Shown here: positions 59,980 through 64,000 of the stretch, in pieces
How the letters are laid out: the number at the start of each line of letters is the position of its first letter
Numbering within the stretch: the first letter of the stretch is position 1
Origin: Rhizobiales bacterium 62-17
GTDB taxonomy: Bacteria; Pseudomonadota; Alphaproteobacteria; Rhizobiales; Beijerinckiaceae
Length of the DNA stretch: 64,000 bases
Assembly (NCBI GenBank): GCA_001898965.1
Contig: MKVW01000009.1
Span: 1,236,166 to 1,300,165 of the forward strand
Reading direction: 5' to 3'
Notes under the pieces: generated by a model
Told to the model about the DNA's origin: nothing
Database searches by the model: none
Seen by the model: the letters and a program-made list of their open reading frames with translations, nothing else
Made by a program: the position numbers and the translations under genes

Positions 59980-60666
59980 TCACTGTTTGACGCTGTGGAA
60001 CGATTCAGAAATGTCATGAACGCTGGCAACCCAGCCGAAGAAGCTGGCGATGTTGAACTCGGTCGCTTCCTGCATGAAGGGCGGTCCGACGGCCATGCAC
60101 GCATCGGCCACCATGATGCCGAAATAGCCCAGATGATAGGCTGCGCGCAGCGCCGACTCGACGCCGACATTGCTGGAAATGCCGCAGACGAAAACCGTGT
60201 TGATGTTGCGGGCGCGCAGCAGGCGGTCGAGATCGGTGCCGGCAAAGCCATTGTCGGCCGCTTTTTGAATCAGGAGATCGCCGGATTGCGGGCGCAGCGT
60301 TTCGATCAGCTCGTAATCCCAGGTGCCGCGCGTCAGAATGCGGCCTTGCTCTTCTGGATGGGCCCGCATGTATCGCAAGGCGTTCGATTTATGCCAGAGC
60401 GGCGAAGCGGGGCCGGGCGCTTCGTGATAATCGGGCGAGAAGCCGTTCTGCATGAGCACGACAGGCAAGCCGGCGGCGCGGGCCGCCGTGCAAAACTGCT
60501 CCACCTTGCCGGCCGTCGCGGCCGCGGGCGCAATGTCGAAACCGATACGGTCGAGATAGCCGGATGGCGCACAAAAGGCATTCTGCATGTCGTTGACGAG
60601 CACGGCGGCGCGGGAAAGATCCACCTCCACTGCCGCTGGCTTGGCGTTGATCGACACAAGAGGCAT
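59980..60666 (-). CDS. Isochorismatase-fold cysteine-hydrolase family protein with Gly at the nucleophile position
   Basis: A 228-residue protein with the catalytic Asp (AVLVNDMQNAF) and Lys (LIQKAADNGF) of the isochorismatase-like hydrolases. The third residue, normally Cys in a NVCVEST-like motif, is Gly here (SSNVGVESALRAAYHLGY). Isochorismatases themselves also lack this Cys, so the enzyme may hydrolyse an ether or amide by a Cys-independent path or have lost activity. ATG 60666 follows CAGGAAGGG. The frame upstream belongs to the shadow of the divergent transporter gene. Confidence 0.8.
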   Translation of the reverse strand: MPLVSINAKPAAVEVDLSRAAVLVNDMQNAFCAPSGYLDRIGFDIAPAAATAGKVEQFCTAARAAGLPVVLMQNGFSPDYHEAPGPASPLWHKSNALRYMRAHPEEQGRILTRGTWDYELIETLRPQSGDLLIQKAADNGFAGTDLDRLLRARNINTVFVCGISSNVGVESALRAAYHLGYFGIMVADACMAVGPPFMQEATEFNIASFFGWVASVHDISESFHSVKQ

Positions 60667-60799
60667 TCGGATCCCTTCCTGGTGGCATTGTCTTGAGGCG
60701 AGCAAGCCCGCCCTCTCGGCCGCTGTCAATTGCAAGCTTGCGAACAGGGCCGGCAAATCGCTTATGCTGGCGGGTGGTGCGAGTCGGGAGCCAAGGCGA

Positions 60800-62485
60800 A
60801 TGATGCGCTTGCCCGTATTGAAAGGGATACTGCCGCTCGATCGTGCGCAAGCGCTGCGCGATATCGTGGCCGGCGCCACATTGGCGGCGATGAGCATTCC
60901 GCAGGTGCTCGGCTATGCCCGTATCGCCGGCATGCCTCCGGTCTGCGGCCTTTACACGGTGCTGTGGCCGACGCTGGCTTTCGCCGTCTTCGGCGCCTCC
61001 CGTCATCTGGTCGTCGCGGCCGATTCCGCCACCGCCACCATTCTGGCGAGCCGCCTCTCCGCCATGGCGCCGATGGGCAGCGCCCAATATGTCGCGCTGG
61101 CCGGCATGGTGGCTCTGCTGACCGCCGGTCTGCTGCTGCTGGCGCGCATTTTCAAACTGGGATTCTTGGCGGACTTCCTGTCGCGCACGGTGCTGGTCGG
61201 CTTCCTCGCCGGTGTCGGCGTGCAGGTCGGCATCGCCATGCTCGGCGACATGCTGGGCCTGCGCGAGCAGCCGCATGGCACGTTGGCGCAGGTTTGGTCG
61301 ATCGCGCACTCCCTCGACAAGATTCATCCGCCGACGCTCGCGGTCGCGGCCGCCGTCGTGGTGGCTGTGCTTGGCTGCAAATTTTGGCTGCCGCGTCTGC
61401 CGGGGCCGTTGCTCGCCGTCGTGTTCGGCATTGCCGCCAGCTATGCCTTCAATTTCGCCGGCCATGGCATCTCGGTGCTGGGGCCCGTGCAAGGTGGTTT
61501 GCCCGGCCTGCATCTGCCACTCGTGAGCTGGCAAGAAGTCTTGGCGCTGCTGCCGGTGGCCGGCGCCTGTTGCGTGATGATCATCGCGCAGAGCGCCGCC
61601 GCCGGCCGCGCCTTCGCCGAACGTTATCGCGAACGCGTCGATGCCGATGCCGATATTCTGGGCCTCGCCACGGCCAATGCGGCGGCGGCCGCCAGCGGCA
61701 CGTTCGTCGTCAACGGCAGCCCGACACAGACGGCCGCCGCCGATTCCGCCGGCGCGCGGAGCCAACTGGCGCAGATCGCCTTTGCCGCGATCGTCGTTCT
61801 GGTTCTGCTGTTCTTGAGCGATTGGCTGCAATATCTGCCGCACGGCATCCTGTCGGCTTTGGTCTTCACCATCGCCATCGGGCTCATCGACATCAAGAGC
61901 CTGCGCGCCATTCTGCGCGAAAGCCCCGGCGAGTTCTGGCTGGCGTTCACCACGGCCGCCGCCGTGGTGCTGATCGGTGTCGAACAGGGCATCCTGCTGG
62001 CGATCACTTTGTCGCTCCTGCGCCATGTCCGCCACAGCTATCATCCGCATACGATCGTGCTGGCGCAGGGCAAGGACAGCAAATGGCTGCCCGTGCGCGC
62101 AGTGCCCGGCATCGAGACGGCGCCGGGTCTGATCGTGCTGCGCTTCGGCGCCGACCTCTTCTACGCCAACGATCATTTCTTCACGCAGAAGGTCCGCGCT
62201 CTCATCGATGCCGCGCCGCATAAGGTGCATTGGCTCGTGCTCGATGCCGGCGCCATCACCAATATCGATTATTCCGCCGCCCGTTCGGTCGATGAGCTCT
62301 GCAAGGAACTGCTTCAGAACGGCGTCGAGGTGATCTTCGGGCGTGTCAGCCCCTATCTGCGCGCCGATATGGAGCGCCATGGCCTTGTTGCGCTTCTCGG
62401 CGATAAACGTATTTTCCCAACATTGCACGAGGCGCTGGCAGCGGCAGGCGTCAAAGCACCCTTCGAGGCCGGGCCGGAGACTTGA
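60800..62485 (+). CDS. SulP-family anion transporter with STAS domain
   Basis: A 561-residue protein. The membrane domain has ten or more helices with the SulP signature AAMSIPQVLGYARIAGMPPVCGLYT (in parts) and GSPTQTAAADSAGARSQ in the transport core; a C-terminal STAS domain starts near residue 435 (LIVLRFGADLFYAND, WLVLDAGAITNIDYSA). SulP proteins import sulfate, bicarbonate or dicarboxylates. The start is the first of ATGATG at 60800. No carbonic anhydrase or sulfur gene is adjacent, so the anion is undetermined. Confidence 0.9.
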   Translation: MMRLPVLKGILPLDRAQALRDIVAGATLAAMSIPQVLGYARIAGMPPVCGLYTVLWPTLAFAVFGASRHLVVAADSATATILASRLSAMAPMGSAQYVALAGMVALLTAGLLLLARIFKLGFLADFLSRTVLVGFLAGVGVQVGIAMLGDMLGLREQPHGTLAQVWSIAHSLDKIHPPTLAVAAAVVVAVLGCKFWLPRLPGPLLAVVFGIAASYAFNFAGHGISVLGPVQGGLPGLHLPLVSWQEVLALLPVAGACCVMIIAQSAAAGRAFAERYRERVDADADILGLATANAAAAASGTFVVNGSPTQTAAADSAGARSQLAQIAFAAIVVLVLLFLSDWLQYLPHGILSALVFTIAIGLIDIKSLRAILRESPGEFWLAFTTAAAVVLIGVEQGILLAITLSLLRHVRHSYHPHTIVLAQGKDSKWLPVRAVPGIETAPGLIVLRFGADLFYANDHFFTQKVRALIDAAPHKVHWLVLDAGAITNIDYSAARSVDELCKELLQNGVEVIFGRVSPYLRADMERHGLVALLGDKRIFPTLHEALAAAGVKAPFEAGPET

Positions 62486-62495
62486 AGTGCCGTGA

Positions 62496-64000
62496 TCACG
62501 GCAGCGGATCGAGCCAGCCCTTGTAGTGCACCACCATGCCGATGTTGGGCAGAGCGATCGGTACGTCGAAGTGGAAACGCCCGTCCTCCTGCCATTCCCG
62601 CGCGATGCCTTGCGGGGCGAGCGCCAGCGGCAAGGGCAGGCCGAAGGCACTCCAGCCTTTGATCGGCATGGTCAGGCCTTTTTCGTCGCACGGCAGATCG
62701 AAGCGAAAGCGCAACGGCCCGAACCGCTCCGTCAATTGGCCGCCCTTGGCGCTGAGATGGCTCTTGAAGCGATGTTCGCCGAAGGCGCGCGTCCAGCATT
62801 CGACACCATCGTGTTCGCTGAACGCCACATGCACTTTATGCTGGCCTTCAGGTGGAAAGCCCATCATCCACGCCACGCATTTCGCCAGAGGATGATCGCC
62901 GCGTTTCACTTCGGCTTCGCCCTCGGCACCGCCATCGCCGCGCAGGTCATGCATCGCGCGCACTTTTTCGGGCAGGCGCGCGAAATCCGTGCCGGCGACG
63001 CGGGCATAAAGCGGTGGCGGCAGCAAGGTCTGGCTCTGTTCGTGACGGATCGACAGGCTCGCGAACAAAGGTTCGAAATCGGCCAAGGTCAGCAGGGCGC
63101 CGGCATCGCGCGCGCCCGGTTCGATCTCGCGCGCCAGAATCTTGTCGGCCAGGATGGCGGCCGCGAGTGTCGGAATTTCCGGTCCGTCGCCGTCGGCGGC
63201 GATCAGGGTCCAGCGTCGTTCGACGAAGCGTCCGTCCATCTCGCCGATCATCGTCACGGCCATGGCGGAACGCGTGTCGCTGAAGCGCTTGGTGAGACGC
63301 TGCAACGGCGCCAGGAGAGGCGCGAGCGGCAGCAGCGAACCGTGGCCGATCCAGCGCACCGGCCAGCTCAACAGCCAGAGCCCGAGCGTCTGGCTGGCGA
63401 ATTCGGTGCCGGCGCGAAAGGTCACCGCCGGCCGGCCGGGCAGAGCGGCGGGCAGAAGGTCATGATCGGGCACGTCGGCGATGGCGAGCCAGCGGTTGCG
63501 CAGCACCGTGCCGTCGCTCAAGCGGAACGTTTCGCGGCGCAGCTCCTGCCAGCCCCACGTTCGGCTCCAGTTTTGTCCGCGCCAGAGCTGCAGCGGCTTG
63601 CCGACATAGCTGAGGATTGCGCGGGCAACCGAAGAACCAGCCGTGGCGCGGTTCGAGGCGCTGATGGCGATCTCGATCCGCCGCACCCGCGACAGACCTT
63701 GCGCCAATTGACGGGCAACGGCGCCCGACAGGGCCGGCACACTTGACGCGCCGGCGATGATGGGGATGCCGGCATCGCGCGCCGGCGCATCGAGCGCGTG
63801 AATGTTGGTGACGAAATCGCGCGCATCGGCCAGATCGAGATAGGGGATCGAAGCAGCGATACAGGCGCAGGGCAGGCGATCGTCTCCGGTCTGAAACGGG
63901 CCGGCCGCGTCGATCACCAGATCGGGGCGATGGGCGGCGAGCAGGGGGCTCAGATCATCGTTGCGGTCGGCGACCACAGCGGTGGCCATCGGCAGGGGCG
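62496..64000 (-). CDS. Saccharopine-dehydrogenase-like protein with DUF4166-like C-terminal domain (5' end outside window)
   Basis: The frame is open to the window end, so the start and the first Rossmann strand lie beyond it. What is seen (about 500 residues) begins within the NAD(P)-binding fold (LVIDAAGPFQ, ASIPYLDLADARDF, AGASSVPALSGAV), has a membrane-like middle stretch (TLGLWLLSWPVRWIGHGSLLPLAPLLAP), and ends with a beta-rich domain (VHVAFSEHDGVECWTRAFGEHRFKSHL, in parts) that resembles DUF4166. It converges with the SulP transporter, ten bases apart. The reaction is unknown. Confidence 0.78.
   Translation of the reverse strand, partial: PLPMATAVVADRNDDLSPLLAAHRPDLVIDAAGPFQTGDDRLPCACIAASIPYLDLADARDFVTNIHALDAPARDAGIPIIAGASSVPALSGAVARQLAQGLSRVRRIEIAISASNRATAGSSVARAILSYVGKPLQLWRGQNWSRTWGWQELRRETFRLSDGTVLRNRWLAIADVPDHDLLPAALPGRPAVTFRAGTEFASQTLGLWLLSWPVRWIGHGSLLPLAPLLAPLQRLTKRFSDTRSAMAVTMIGEMDGRFVERRWTLIAADGDGPEIPTLAAAILADKILAREIEPGARDAGALLTLADFEPLFASLSIRHEQSQTLLPPPLYARVAGTDFARLPEKVRAMHDLRGDGGAEGEAEVKRGDHPLAKCVAWMMGFPPEGQHKVHVAFSEHDGVECWTRAFGEHRFKSHLSAKGGQLTERFGPLRFRFDLPCDEKGLTMPIKGWSAFGLPLPLALAPQGIAREWQEDGRFHFDVPIALPNIGMVVHYKGWLDPLP

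Noticed and set aside
60389..62650. A 753-codon open frame antisense to the SulP transporter
   Set aside because: Composition (Gln, His, Arg, Asp runs) is that of a shadow; it merges sequence from three genes and has no domain.

Overview
The window is GC-rich, densely packed chromosomal DNA, most likely from an alphaproteobacterium of the order Hyphomicrobiales (Rhizobiales). The clues are a COG4111-type (NadQ-like) NAD regulator, a UbiA/DprE1-like decaprenyl-phosphate pentose cassette, a family-A DNA polymerase I with all three domains, many periplasmic TctC-type binding proteins, and two families of palindromic intergenic repeats (one around GTCATCCCGGA, one around CGTCATTGCGAG) of a kind common in that order. 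The family cannot be fixed from the sequence alone. I see no prophage, insertion sequence, CRISPR array or plasmid function.

Layout. 1-2.2 kb: the 3' part of a thiamine-diphosphate enzyme gene and a TctC binding protein. 2.2-6.8 kb: a minus-strand housekeeping block (NadQ-like regulator, small protein phosphatase, HD hydrolase, 3-methyladenine glycosylase Tag, DTW-domain tRNA modifier, YgfZ). 6.9-11.7 kb: a small secreted protein, then a tightly coupled set of UbiA prenyltransferase with a decayed HAD domain, DprE1-like oxidase and a polytopic membrane protein that may be a glycosyltransferase. 11.9-14.7 kb: a two-subunit, Tat-exported molybdenum hydroxylase. 14.9-23.9 kb: polA, an acyltransferase-like membrane protein, an ABC exporter, tRNA-Leu(CAG), small proteins and a methyltransferase.

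23.9-45.8 kb is a catabolic region. A six-gene minus-strand operon joins a TRAP transporter (DctP, DctQ, DctM) to a three-subunit molybdenum hydroxylase. Divergent from it run a VOC protein, a TarD-like enolase-superfamily dehydratase, both subunits of a Rieske dioxygenase and a TetR regulator. After a desaturase and an SPFH protein come an HpaI-type aldolase, a cupin-like protein and a DUF6282 hydrolase-like protein; then, on the opposite strand, an Ldh2-type dehydrogenase, an IclR regulator and a TctC protein; then a two-subunit class I fumarase/tartrate dehydratase and a quinone oxidoreductase. Together these suggest uptake and stepwise breakdown of organic or aromatic acids into C4 acids. 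The actual substrates cannot be read from the sequence.

45.9-64 kb: NUDIX and DUF4105 proteins; two mirror-image modules, each an alpha/beta-hydrolase-fold protein without its nucleophile serine followed by a TctC protein; a GST and a LigI-like lactonase; prephenate dehydrogenase behind a 15-codon leader ORF containing Phe and Tyr-Tyr codons; AraC/GyrI regulator, methyltransferase, nadC behind a perfect 21-bp palindrome, gamma-glutamyltransferase, a DUF3829-like protein, a cysteine-hydrolase-fold protein, a SulP transporter, and a saccharopine-dehydrogenase-like/DUF4166-like protein cut by the window end.

The observations most worth following are the mirrored serine-less hydrolase/TctC modules with a shared upstream ATATAGGTT motif, the leader ORF before prephenate dehydrogenase, the pentose-lipid cassette with its degenerate HAD domain, and the pairing of a NadQ-like gene with an operator-like palindrome at nadC.
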